Positions 17,460 to 26,001 of a DNA stretch of 64,000 nt are shown piece by piece. Location: contig CXTY01000019.1 in assembly GCA_001404055.1 (NCBI GenBank), positions 186,001-250,000 of the forward strand, read 5' to 3'. The stretch comes from Roseibium album (lineage in GTDB: Bacteria > Pseudomonadota > Alphaproteobacteria > Rhizobiales > Stappiaceae). The notes below the pieces were generated by a model, which was given only the letters and a program-made list of their open reading frames with translations, did not search any database and was not told the DNA's origin. Positions within the stretch are counted from its first letter, which is position 1. The number at the start of each line of letters is the position of its first letter. A program made the position numbers and the translations under genes.

Positions 17460-17512
17460 GTATTTACTCCCTCACAGCCATTCAGCAGGCCGCCCTTGCC
17501 AACACGATTAGC

Positions 17513-17540
17513 TTGACAGACGAACTGTGTCAACTAACAT
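17513..17540 (+). promoter_or_regulatory. Candidate sigma-70 promoter of the fuc regulator operon
   Basis: TTGACA at 17513-17518 and TAACAT at 17535-17540, spaced by 16 bases, 25 bases upstream of the GntR ATG. The -10 hexamer lies inside the palindrome at 17534. Confidence 0.55.
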
Positions 17541-17545
17541 GTTAG
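17534..17545. promoter_or_regulatory. Palindromic operator CTAACATGTTAG
   Basis: A perfect 12-bp palindrome in the divergent gap between the UxaA-type gene and the GntR gene, covering the putative -10 box. GntR/FCD proteins bind short palindromes of this kind, so it is the likely autoregulatory site of the regulator at 17565. Confidence 0.6.
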
Positions 17546-17564
17546 CATTCTAATAGAGATAGTC

Positions 17565-18278
17565 ATGACAACAACGAACGATCAAGTCATTGAGCAAATT
17601 GCCCTGCCGGACATCGGAAAGCTCACCGGCTCGCTTGCACAGCGGGTCTATGAAGCCTTGCGAACGTCCATTATTGAAATGGACCTGCCACCTGGTACAC
17701 CATTGAAAAAGCAGGTGATTTGTGAACAACTCGGCGTTTCCCGTTCCCCGGTAACCGAGGCAATTACCAAGCTTGCAGGCGAAGGTCTGGTGGAGGTAAT
17801 TCCTCAATCCGGTTCACGTGTCTCGCGGTTTTCCATGTCGGAAATCTACGAGGGCGCGTTCCTGCGCGAAGCCATTGAATTGGCAGCGGTCACCAAGGTT
17901 GCCGCGGAGCGAACCGAAGAACAGCTGTCTGAACTCACCCGAAATCTTCGGCTGCAGGCTCTCTATCTGGAAGATCACGACGAAGCCGGTTTTTATCGGG
18001 AAGACGAGCATATGCACGAACTCATTTTCGCCTTCACCGGCTATCCTAAACTCAATGCACTGGCGGCCACCGGATGGATCCAGGTGAACCGGGCACGTCT
18101 TTTGCTCCTGCCTTTGAAAGGCCGCGCCGAGAGCGCCTATGAAGAGCACAAGACCATCATTGACGCCATTATCGCCAAGGATCCGGAAGCCGCACGAAAA
18201 GCCATGCAGGACCATCTGAGTTCTCTCGTTACACGGCTGGAACCGCTGGCCAAGGAACGGCCGGACTTGTTCGACTAG
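17565..18278 (+). CDS. GntR/FCD transcriptional regulator of the L-fucose locus
   Basis: 237 aa. N-terminal winged helix (about residues 20-85) with LPPGTPLKKQVICEQLGVSRSP, where LGVSRSPVTEAITKL is the recognition region. The C-terminal FCD domain carries EDEHMHELIFAFTG, EHKTIIDAII and MQDHLSSLVTRLE, the usual histidine/acid metal ligands. It is divergent from the catabolic minus-strand operon and leads a plus-strand operon with the AKR, FucU and lactonase genes. The CTAACATGTTAG palindrome 20 bases upstream suggests autorepression relieved by a pathway acid such as L-fuconate or its keto derivative. Confidence 0.85.
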   Translation: MTTTNDQVIEQIALPDIGKLTGSLAQRVYEALRTSIIEMDLPPGTPLKKQVICEQLGVSRSPVTEAITKLAGEGLVEVIPQSGSRVSRFSMSEIYEGAFLREAIELAAVTKVAAERTEEQLSELTRNLRLQALYLEDHDEAGFYREDEHMHELIFAFTGYPKLNALAATGWIQVNRARLLLLPLKGRAESAYEEHKTIIDAIIAKDPEAARKAMQDHLSSLVTRLEPLAKERPDLFD

Positions 18279-18331
18279 CTCAGTCAGCGCAAGCAAGGCG
18301 CATCCACCGCAATTTCTCGAAAGGAATACAA

Positions 18332-19387
18332 ATGACTGGCCTTGGAATGCGTCTTCTCAACGACCGGACGGCGAAGAAAATTCAGCTAACAGAAATGGGA
18401 TTTGGCGGCGCTCCCCTTGGCAACCTTTATCGAAAGATTTCAGAATCAGATGCACAGGCTGCATTGCAGGCCGCCTATGATCACGGCATCCGGTATTTCG
18501 ACACAGCCCCACAATATGGCCTTGGCCGGTCTGAAGAACGGTTTGGCAAGGCTATCAAGCGTTTTGACCGGGATAGTATTCAGCTTTCGACAAAAATCGG
18601 CAGGCTGTTGCTGGATTGCGAGCCTGATGAAGTGACGCCCGAAGCCTTTGTCGACGTGCCGCAAAAGCGAATTGTCTTTGACTATAGCTACGATGGGGTC
18701 ATGCGCAGTTACGAGGCCAGCAAAGCCCGACTGGAAGTCGAAAAGGCCGATATCCTGTTCGTCCACGACGTTTGCGCATTTTCACAAGGCTCTCAGGCAA
18801 AAAGCGACGCGCGCGTGCGGGAACTGTTCGACCTTGGCGGCTATCGCGCCCTAACAGAACTGCGAGAAGCAGGCGAGATTTCCGCGATTGGCGCAGGCGT
18901 AAATGAATGGCAGGTTTGCGAGAAATTGCTTGGGCTGGCAGACTTCGACTGTTTCCTGCTTGCAGGCAGATACACGCTGCTTGAACAGGAATCCCTGGAG
19001 AGCTTTCTACCGCTATGCGAGAAGCGTGATGTCGGCATCATTCTGGGCGGACCCTATAATTCCGGCATTCTGGCAACCGGTGCCGTTCCTGGTGCCAAGT
19101 ACAATTACGCAGACGCCCCGCCTGAAATCATGGATCGGGTTCGCCAGATCGAGGAAATATGTGCAGCACATTCCGTCCAATTGATCGCGGCAGCACTTCA
19201 GTTCGTGCTCGGGCATCCAAGCGTAAAAACTGTTGTGCCAGGTGCCGTCAATGCGCGCGAAGTTGAGGCCAACCTTGACCTGCTCAACGCGCCTATCCCG
19301 GATGCGTTCTGGTCTGACCTGCGCACCAGCGGCCTGGTGCGCGACGATGCCCCGATGCCGGAGGTACGCTCATGCTCCGCGGCATAA
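18332..19387 (+). CDS. Aldo/keto reductase, probable L-fucose (D-threo-aldose) 1-dehydrogenase
   Basis: 351-aa AKR-fold oxidoreductase; start set by GAAAGGA before the ATG. The catalytic tetrad is intact: D57 and Y62 in FDTAPQYG, K88 in STKIG, H145 in FVHD. The motif FDTAPQYGLGRSEERFG and FDYSYDGVMRS match the D-threo-aldose 1-dehydrogenase/L-fucose dehydrogenase group, which oxidises L-fucopyranose to L-fuconolactone with NAD(P). FucU mutarotase and the lactonase are encoded immediately downstream, overlapping by 16 and 4 bases. D-arabinose and L-galactose are usual side substrates of this group. The reaction is cytosolic. Confidence 0.85.
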   Translation: MTGLGMRLLNDRTAKKIQLTEMGFGGAPLGNLYRKISESDAQAALQAAYDHGIRYFDTAPQYGLGRSEERFGKAIKRFDRDSIQLSTKIGRLLLDCEPDEVTPEAFVDVPQKRIVFDYSYDGVMRSYEASKARLEVEKADILFVHDVCAFSQGSQAKSDARVRELFDLGGYRALTELREAGEISAIGAGVNEWQVCEKLLGLADFDCFLLAGRYTLLEQESLESFLPLCEKRDVGIILGGPYNSGILATGAVPGAKYNYADAPPEIMDRVRQIEEICAAHSVQLIAAALQFVLGHPSVKTVVPGAVNAREVEANLDLLNAPIPDAFWSDLRTSGLVRDDAPMPEVRSCSAA

Positions 19388-19803
19388 ATCCTCTTTTGTC
19401 CCCAGACTTGCTCCATGCGCTGCGCGCCATGGGGCATGGCGATGACCTCGTGATTGCTGACGCAAATTTCCCTGCAACAAGCAATGCCAAACGTGTGGTG
19501 CGCCTTGATGGCATATCAGCAACTGCAGCACTTGAGGCCATTCTCCAGGTTATGCCGCTGGACACGTTCGTCCCGGACCCTGCGCTCACAATGCAGGTTG
19601 TTGGCAACCCATCGGAAACGCCGCCTGTTGTCGCTGAATTTCAGGAAATCATTGATCGAACCGCTGACAATCGCGCAGAAATCTCCAGCCTGGAACGCAA
19701 CGAGTTTTATCTCCGGTCCATGACCTCCTTTGTCATCCTGCAAACTGGTGAAACCCGTCTTTACGGCAACATCATTTTGAAAAAAGGCGTCATTGGCTCA
19801 TGA
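19372..19803 (+). CDS. fucU: L-fucose mutarotase (FucU/RbsD family)
   Basis: 143-aa RbsD/FucU-fold protein, the normal length for the family. The N-terminal MLRGINPLLSPDLLHALRAMGHGD-x-x-x-I-A-D-A-N-F pattern, with the catalytic-region His in MGHGD and Asp in ADANFP, is diagnostic. It interconverts alpha- and beta-anomers so that the pyranose dehydrogenase is fed. It overlaps the 3' end of the AKR gene by 16 bases and its own stop overlaps the lactonase start in ATGA. Together these couplings make a dedicated three-enzyme entry module. Confidence 0.9.
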   Translation: MLRGINPLLSPDLLHALRAMGHGDDLVIADANFPATSNAKRVVRLDGISATAALEAILQVMPLDTFVPDPALTMQVVGNPSETPPVVAEFQEIIDRTADNRAEISSLERNEFYLRSMTSFVILQTGETRLYGNIILKKGVIGS

Positions 19804-20651
19804 CCTCCAATCGCCGCCGGATCGATGCACACCAACATTTCTGGAAGACCGCCCGGGGCGACTATGGCTGGTTGACGCCCGAATTGAAGCCACTCTATCG
19901 GGATTTTCTTCCAAGTGATTTGGCACCCTTGCTTAAAGAACACGGCATAGAAGGAACCGTACTCGTTCAGGCAGCCCCCACTATTGCCGAGACCGAGTAT
20001 TTGCTATCGCTTGCAGATCAGGCACCATTCATCAAGGGAGTGGTTGGCTGGGTCGACTTTGAAGCCAAGGAAGCCTCGCAGCAGATCGAACGACTTTCAA
20101 AACATCGCGCGCTTGTCGGCATTCGACCGATGATCCAGGATATTCCCGACGATGCCTGGATGCTCAAGCCAGAATTGACCCCGGCCTTTTCAGCGCTTGA
20201 ACACCGGTCTCTGACATTCGACGCGCTGACACTGCCACGGCATCTGCAACATCTTTTGAAACTTCTCGACTGTCACCCAACTTTGCGTGTTGTGATTGAC
20301 CACGGGTCAAAGCCGGATATCCGTTCTGGAGAATTTTCCGGCTGGGCAAGCGACATCGCGGCGCTGGCCAAAAACACTTCGGCCTATTGCAAACTGTCAG
20401 GACTGGTTACGGAAGCTGCAGATGATTGGACAGTCGACGACTTGAAACCCGTTGTCGACCACCTTCTGGAGACCTTTGGGCCGAAGCGTCTCATTTGGGG
20501 AAGCGACTGGCCTGTATGCACACTTGCAGCTGGTTTTGCGGACTGGGTTTCGGCAACTGAACACTTACTCAGCAGCCTGACGACCAACGAAGTGGATCAC
20601 GTCTGGTACCAAAACGCTATCGAAGCCTATCAGCTCGATCTCCAACGTTGA
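19800..20651 (+). CDS. Amidohydrolase-family L-fuconolactonase
   Basis: 283-aa TIM-barrel amidohydrolase of COG3618 type. N-terminal RIDAHQHFWK is the metal-binding HxH; DYGWLT follows, VIDHGSKPDI carries the later histidine, and WGSDWPVC holds the catalytic aspartate. Members of this group hydrolyse L-fuconolactone and related 1,4/1,5-lactones to the acid. The gene is coupled to fucU by ATGA overlap. It ends 14 bases from the convergent histidine-kinase gene, with no obvious terminator between them. Confidence 0.85.
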   Translation: MTSNRRRIDAHQHFWKTARGDYGWLTPELKPLYRDFLPSDLAPLLKEHGIEGTVLVQAAPTIAETEYLLSLADQAPFIKGVVGWVDFEAKEASQQIERLSKHRALVGIRPMIQDIPDDAWMLKPELTPAFSALEHRSLTFDALTLPRHLQHLLKLLDCHPTLRVVIDHGSKPDIRSGEFSGWASDIAALAKNTSAYCKLSGLVTEAADDWTVDDLKPVVDHLLETFGPKRLIWGSDWPVCTLAAGFADWVSATEHLLSSLTTNEVDHVWYQNAIEAYQLDLQR

Positions 20652-20665
20652 TTTTTAGATCTCAA

Positions 20666-22795
20666 TCAAACCTGGGCTGCAATTTTGGTTTCCAACTGCA
20701 GCTCACCAGGAAATCTCAGTTCGACAGCGGTCCCCTTGCCCGGTTCAGACGAGATACTGGCAGCCCCGCCACTTTGCCGAACAAAACCGTAAACAACCGC
20801 CAACCCCAGACCAGCTCCGCCTAGGTGCGCGCGCGTGGTGAAATAGGGTTCAAAAGCCTTGTCCACCTCTTCCCGGCTCATGCCACTACCCTTGTCCTTA
20901 ACAACGACGACGATGTCGTCGCCCTGCCGGCACGCCTTCACACAAATCACACCGCCATCCGGCATCGCGGCAGCGGCATTCAAGCAAAGATTGAGCACTG
21001 ATTGCTCAAGCAGTTCTGGATCGAGCACCATTGGCGGAAGATCGTCTTCCAGATCGAGCGTAAGGCTACAGTTTTCGCCAATCGCGATTTCCAGGATATC
21101 CGCCATGCCCCGGAGCACCGAGGACAGCTCGATCAGGCTGGAATTTATCGGTTGCTGCTGACCAATGGTCAGCATGCTGCTGGCAAGCGACCGGCCTCTG
21201 TCAGCTGCTTTGCGGATGCGGGCAATATGGCGCATCTGCTTCTTGCTGAAGCCTTCATCATTTTCCAGGAGCCCCAGACTTCCGGTAATAATTCCGATCA
21301 TGTTGCCGACTTCGTGGCTCAGCTGGTGAGTGAGGCGCATGATGCCATCGAGGCGTAGCGCCTTGGCAGCTTCGGCTTCCTGCTTGTCGAGCAGCGTCAC
21401 GTCGCGTGCCAGCAATACAACACCGTCATCACTCTGATGGGACAAGGATATTTCGGTCACAGTTCCATCTTCTGCGCGATGCCGAACCGAGACGGGTTCT
21501 GTCAAAGGACGCGCATTCATCCCACCGGGCAAGGTATCAACCGGAATTTCCGGAATTGGTGACAGGAACTCGACAAGCGGCAATTTGCGTGCAGACCCCT
21601 TGTGGCCCATCAGCTCAATTACTCTGCGGTTCATCGTGATCGGCAGTCCGGACGCATCGAAAATCGCGATGCCCTCATTCATACTGCGGAAAGTGGACCG
21701 AATAGTCCGTGCAGCGGCTTCAGCGGTCCTGCGCAAACGCGCCACCCGGTCGCCACTTTCCTTGAAGGCCTGGAACGCCCGTTGAAGATCGAGAAGTTCA
21801 GTTTCATCGCCCTGATAGACCGGAGGTCCAACATCTTTCTGACCCTTGGCAAGCGCGTTCATGCCGCTTGCAAGGGAAACGATTCCCCGAGAGACACGGA
21901 TCGCGGACCGAATGGAAAGAACAGCAATCGTCAAAACCAGAAGTGAAGCCACAGCAACAATGACCAAAAGCTTCTTCAGTGTTTCCGACGTCGACTGGAA
22001 GTCCCTGTTGAGGGTCTGGGTAACGATGTCGGACTGAGTCTCAGTTGCAAGCGACAGCTCTCGCGCCACACTATGCAATTCTGCAACGGAGGCGCGGACT
22101 GCAAACATCTCCAGCAGGTAGTTTGTCTGAGCGGAAAACACCCGTTCATAAGGTTCAAGCTCTGCCTCTTCCAGCAATCCAATCAAAGAGAGGCTGTCGT
22201 TGTCTGGTGAGGTTTCAGCAACATATCTTCGGCGTAGCTCTCCAAGCTGAAACAGACTTCCGGAACTGGAAACGGAATGCACCATGGCGTTCAATCGCTG
22301 CCGCAGTTCCTTTTGCTTCACGGTTTCACCAACGGCGATTTCGCCCAGCGCCGACGCCACCTGTTCCTTGTAGGTCTGGGCGGTTTCCGCCTTGCTGGCA
22401 AGATCCAGCGTTTGAGACCTGATTTCCTCCAGAAGTTCAAAAATTCGCGTATTCGCGGCCCGGTAAGCTTCCTTGCCAGGCGGGTATTCCGGAATGGTAC
22501 GCAGCAATTCGTCAACCTGGGAAACCAGCGCACGGCTCTTGCTTGAAACCCGGTATGGCGAGGTCGCGTTCATCAAAAAGGGCGCACTTGAGACAAGGTC
22601 CGAAACTTGTCGGGAGACAAGTGAGGAATCTGCAAGGCTGGAATAGGCTTGAAGACCATAAGCCGCCGTTTCTTCCCGCGCCTTCAGCAAGCCATAGATG
22701 GCGATAGCCGACAGCGCGAAAGCCACGGCGCATATCAAGACGATGGCCGCTGGCAGCCGGAAGGCGATTGAGGAAAGGACGGGGCGAGAAATCAT
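20666..22795 (-). CDS. Membrane sensor histidine kinase
   Basis: 709 aa. Two membrane helices (about 15-38 and 270-293) flank a roughly 230-residue periplasmic domain predicted to be helical, unlike common PAS/Cache sensors. A HAMP-like linker follows, then a PAS-like region (about 360-460), a phosphoacceptor box LSHEVGN with H494, and an HATPase domain with NLCLNAAAAMPDGG (N-box), DKGSGM and GGAGLGLAVVYGF (G boxes). It overlaps the response-regulator stop by 4 bases (ATGA), so both are made together. Lying back-to-back with the AfuA-like genes, it likely senses the compound they import or its presence outside the cell. Confidence 0.88.
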   Translation of the reverse strand: MISRPVLSSIAFRLPAAIVLICAVAFALSAIAIYGLLKAREETAAYGLQAYSSLADSSLVSRQVSDLVSSAPFLMNATSPYRVSSKSRALVSQVDELLRTIPEYPPGKEAYRAANTRIFELLEEIRSQTLDLASKAETAQTYKEQVASALGEIAVGETVKQKELRQRLNAMVHSVSSSGSLFQLGELRRRYVAETSPDNDSLSLIGLLEEAELEPYERVFSAQTNYLLEMFAVRASVAELHSVARELSLATETQSDIVTQTLNRDFQSTSETLKKLLVIVAVASLLVLTIAVLSIRSAIRVSRGIVSLASGMNALAKGQKDVGPPVYQGDETELLDLQRAFQAFKESGDRVARLRRTAEAAARTIRSTFRSMNEGIAIFDASGLPITMNRRVIELMGHKGSARKLPLVEFLSPIPEIPVDTLPGGMNARPLTEPVSVRHRAEDGTVTEISLSHQSDDGVVLLARDVTLLDKQEAEAAKALRLDGIMRLTHQLSHEVGNMIGIITGSLGLLENDEGFSKKQMRHIARIRKAADRGRSLASSMLTIGQQQPINSSLIELSSVLRGMADILEIAIGENCSLTLDLEDDLPPMVLDPELLEQSVLNLCLNAAAAMPDGGVICVKACRQGDDIVVVVKDKGSGMSREEVDKAFEPYFTTRAHLGGAGLGLAVVYGFVRQSGGAASISSEPGKGTAVELRFPGELQLETKIAAQV

Positions 22796-23535
22796 GACAG
22801 TGTATCGGCGTTGTCCCGGTGAAGAATGTAGCCTTTTCCTCTTCGGGTTTTGATATGACGCGGAAGGTCTGGATTGCGCTCGATTTTTCGGCGCAACCGC
22901 AAGACAAGAACGTCGACGTTTCGATCAATCAGACGATCCGTTTCCGCGCCCAGCTGCTCCAGAATCTGGGTGCGACTGACAGGTTCGTTCGGAGTTGCCG
23001 CAAGAATTTCGAGAAGGGAGAATTCAGAAGTCGTCAACGTCTTCGCAGGATCCGATCTGCAGATCGCCTTGCGATTTGTGAGGTCGATGACCCAGTCACC
23101 AAGGAGTATTGCCGACGGCTCGTGCTGAACGGTGGGAAATTCCTTTTCGCTCTTCAAGGCCGGGTGTATGCGTCTGAGGACAGCCTTGATCCGCGCAGTC
23201 AGCTCAATCGGCTCAAACGGCTTGACCACATAATCATCTGCCGCGGTCTCGAGACCCAACACACGCTCTGCAGCGCTTCCCGCAGCGGTCACCATCACGA
23301 TACCGATGTCCGCCTGGGATCGCAGCTTCTGCGCAAATACTCTACCGGACATTCCCGGTAGGTTGTGATCGACCAGAACAAGATGAAACGTCTGCCCGGC
23401 CAGAGTTCTGGCAGCCTCTTCTGCCGAACCCGCGATATCCGGAATCCAGCCTTCAGCTTCCACGAGATCCGATATCAGCTCCGCCATATCCGGATCGTCT
23501 TCAACGATCAGGATACTGATGCCTTCATTGAGCAA
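22792..23535 (-). CDS. OmpR/PhoB-type response regulator
   Basis: 247 aa from a TTG start at 23535, chosen because GGGAGGAAG (23541-23549) is 5-7 bases upstream and because the receiver fold begins right there; the frame runs up to 23577 without a ribosome site. Receiver domain: EDD at 12-14, phosphoacceptor D56 in LVDHNLPG, T in VMVTAAG, K in VVKPFEP. The C-terminal winged helix (about 150-245) includes LTTSEFSLLEILA, DVLVLRLRRKIERNPDLP and IKTRRGKGYIL, the PhoB-type DNA-binding pattern. It probably activates the divergent importer operon at 23749. Confidence 0.9.
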   Translation of the reverse strand: MLNEGISILIVEDDPDMAELISDLVEAEGWIPDIAGSAEEAARTLAGQTFHLVLVDHNLPGMSGRVFAQKLRSQADIGIVMVTAAGSAAERVLGLETAADDYVVKPFEPIELTARIKAVLRRIHPALKSEKEFPTVQHEPSAILLGDWVIDLTNRKAICRSDPAKTLTTSEFSLLEILAATPNEPVSRTQILEQLGAETDRLIDRNVDVLVLRLRRKIERNPDLPRHIKTRRGKGYILHRDNADTLS

Positions 23536-23540
23536 AACGA

Positions 23541-23549
23541 CTTCCTCCC
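23541..23549 (-). promoter_or_regulatory. Ribosome-binding site deciding a TTG start
   Basis: GGGAGGAAG on the minus strand sits 5 bases from the TTG at 23535 and fixes the response-regulator start. Confidence 0.6.
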
Positions 23550-23748
23550 AACAGACATAATATGCATGGCGCTTCAATTAGCAAAGTACTGATTTTCCTT
23601 ATGTTTGTCAGAATTGTAAGGTTTGTAATATTTGCAACAATATTTCTTCCGCACCGAAACAACGGTAACCAAACTACAGTTGCGGATCCGGCTGTTTCTG
23701 GCATGCTGAAGACCTACCCGGGGCTTGTGCGCCGGGTTGGGAGGAAAC

Positions 23749-24789
23749 ATGAAAATTGTCACGCCATTCGGAGTGGGCGCAGCCTTCTGGCTTTGCGCTA
23801 CGCTCACTAATGCTTCAGCACAGGACCTGAGCGTTCTGTGCGGCGTTGACAGGGACTGGTGCCAGTCCATGGAAGTGGCGTTCGAGGAAAAAACAGGTTT
23901 GAAGATTTCGATGGTGCGCAAGAGCACCGGTGAAATTCTCAATCAGATCCGCGGCGAAAGCGAGGATCCGAAAGTCGATGTCTGGTGGGGCGGAACAGGC
24001 GACACACATCTTCAAGCGGTCGCAGAAGACCTTTTGGAGCCTTACCGGTCACAGCATGAAGACGACGTTCTTCCCTGGGCACAGAATTTCTATCTCATGT
24101 CAGGTGGAATGGCGTCTGGTGTCTACGCTGGCGCGCTTGGGTTTTCCTATAATTCAGACATCCTGGCCGACAAGGCGATTGAGACCCCATCCTGCTGGAA
24201 GGACCTGACGGATCCGAAGTACCGGGGTCTGGTGCAAATGGCCAATCCAAACACATCCGGCACTGCCTTCACCACCCTTGCAACGCTGGTTCAGCTTCTC
24301 GGTGAAGAAGAGGCTTTCCAGTATCTGGTGGAGCTCGGCAAAAACATTTCGCAATTCACAACATCGGGCGCTGCGCCGGTGAAGGCGGCAGCACGCGGGG
24401 AAACCGGGATCGGGATTTCTTTCATTCACGACGCGGTGACGCAAAAACATGCCGGTGCGCCCCTGGTGATTGTCGCGCCTTGCGAGGGCACTGGATATGA
24501 AATCGGTGCCGTCAGCATCGTGAGAGGCGCAAGCAACCTTGAGGCTGCACGCCTATTTGTCGACTTTTCGCTGAGCCCTGCAGGCCAGGCAACAGGCGCA
24601 GCTTCCGGACAGAACCAGATTCCATCGAATGCCAGAGCAGCACTACCAGCTGCCGCTCCAGACATTTCGCTGATCAGAATGGTTGACTACGACTTTGCAA
24701 CCTTTGGCTCGCCTGAGCAAAGGCACAGGTTGCTGGAACGCTTCAATGGTGAGGTGCGCTCGAATGACGAGCTAGCGACCATGAACTAG
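23749..24789 (+). CDS. Periplasmic binding protein, AfuA-like (first of two)
   Basis: 346 aa from the ATG at 23749 with GGGAGGAAA just upstream. A signal peptide covers about residues 1-24. It is a type II binding protein of the iron/2-aminoethylphosphonate/hexose-phosphate group: VDVWWGGTGDTHLQAVAED, GALGFSYNSDIL, ANPNTSGTAFTTLA, FTTSGAAPVKAAARGETGIG and FIHDAVTQ (short cores). The HD pair and a Glu 24 residues after the His (in PCEGTGYE) match the spacing I recall for sugar-phosphate contacts in AfuA. It is first in an operon with a second, similar binding protein, a fused permease, an ATPase and a phosphatase. Confidence 0.85.
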   Translation: MKIVTPFGVGAAFWLCATLTNASAQDLSVLCGVDRDWCQSMEVAFEEKTGLKISMVRKSTGEILNQIRGESEDPKVDVWWGGTGDTHLQAVAEDLLEPYRSQHEDDVLPWAQNFYLMSGGMASGVYAGALGFSYNSDILADKAIETPSCWKDLTDPKYRGLVQMANPNTSGTAFTTLATLVQLLGEEEAFQYLVELGKNISQFTTSGAAPVKAAARGETGIGISFIHDAVTQKHAGAPLVIVAPCEGTGYEIGAVSIVRGASNLEAARLFVDFSLSPAGQATGAASGQNQIPSNARAALPAAAPDISLIRMVDYDFATFGSPEQRHRLLERFNGEVRSNDELATMN

Positions 24790-24957
24790 AGGACAGGAAT
24801 TTAAGGAATTCAAATCTGATCGGCAACGGACCGTCATCACGGCTCCGAACGGGAAAACTATGCCCAAATGCCGGTTACGACCCAGCCGAAAGGCTGAAAT
24901 CGAAGACCTGCAAATGTTCAGCAGGCACCAGGCGATAAGCCAAATGTGGAGGAAAAC

Positions 24958-25986
24958 ATGTCACTGAAAGCTCTTTCTATTGCGATGCTCGCCACCAGCG
25001 CTGCATTCACCATTTCTCAGGCCCAGGCAGCTGGAAGCCTCAATGTTATCTGTTCTGCCGATGTCGTCATCTGCGAACAGCTCAAAGGCGACTTTGAGAA
25101 AAAGCATGACATCAAGGTGAACATGGTCCGCCTGTCATCAGGCGAAAGCTATGCCAAGATCCGGGCAGAATCCCGTAATCCAAAAACTGATATCTGGTGG
25201 GGTGGTACTGGCGATCCACATCTTCAGGCTGCTTCTGAAGACCTGACCCAGGAATACAAGTCCGCGAAGCTGGGTGATCTTCATGAGTGGGCTCAAAAGC
25301 AGGCAGCAAGCTCTGGCCACAAGACCGTAGGTATTTACGCTGGCGCCCTCGGTTGGGGCTACAACGCCGACATCTTCAAAGCCAAAGGTTACAAGGAGCC
25401 TCTGTGCTGGGCCGACCTTCTGAACGCGGAACTCAAGGGCGAAATCCAGGTTGCCAATCCGAACTCATCGGGCACGGCCTACACAACGCTCGCTTCTCTT
25501 GTCCAGATCATGGGTGAAGACGAGGCTTTCGAGTATTTGAAGAAACTCAACGCCAACATCTCCCAGTACACGAAATCCGGTTCTGCACCGGTGAAAGCTG
25601 CTGCACGCGGCGAAACTGGCCTTGGTATCGTCTTCATGCATGACGCGATCGCGCAGGCGGCTTCCGGCTTCCCGGTCCAGGCGGTCGCTCCGTGTGAAGG
25701 AACAGGCTATGAAATCGGCTCCATGTCGATCGTCAAGGGCAGCAAGAACCTGGACAACGCGAAGGTCTGGTACGATTGGGCACTTACCCCTGAAGTTCAG
25801 TCTCGCATGAAAGACGCAAAGTCCTTCCAGCTTCCTTCGAACGTATCTGCGGAAATTCCACCGGAAGCTCCGAAGTTCGAAAACATCAAGCTGATTGATT
25901 ATGACTTTGCGACTTACGGTGACCCAAAAACCCGCAAGTCGCTTCTGGAACGTTGGGATCGCGAAGTCGGCTCCATCGCCAACTAA
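24958..25986 (+). CDS. Periplasmic binding protein, AfuA-like (second of two)
   Basis: 342 aa from the ATG at 24958, with GGAGGAAAAC before it. A signal peptide spans about residues 1-22 (LSIAMLATSAAFTISQAQA). It is clearly paralogous to the preceding gene: WWGGTGDPHLQAASED, GALGWGYNADIF, ANPNSSGTAYTTLASL, YTKSGSAPVKAAARGETGLG, and H228-D229 with E252, the same 24-residue spacing as in its neighbour. The absence of the paired tyrosines typical of ferric-ion binding proteins and the phosphatase in the operon favour an organic phosphate ligand. Its 3' end carries a large UUCG-capped hairpin. The 168-base gap before it holds only a small CAGCC-GAAA-GGCTG hairpin (24883-24896). Confidence 0.85.
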   Translation: MSLKALSIAMLATSAAFTISQAQAAGSLNVICSADVVICEQLKGDFEKKHDIKVNMVRLSSGESYAKIRAESRNPKTDIWWGGTGDPHLQAASEDLTQEYKSAKLGDLHEWAQKQAASSGHKTVGIYAGALGWGYNADIFKAKGYKEPLCWADLLNAELKGEIQVANPNSSGTAYTTLASLVQIMGEDEAFEYLKKLNANISQYTKSGSAPVKAAARGETGLGIVFMHDAIAQAASGFPVQAVAPCEGTGYEIGSMSIVKGSKNLDNAKVWYDWALTPEVQSRMKDAKSFQLPSNVSAEIPPEAPKFENIKLIDYDFATYGDPKTRKSLLERWDREVGSIAN

Positions 25987-26001
25987 AACAGCTCCCAGAA
26001 C

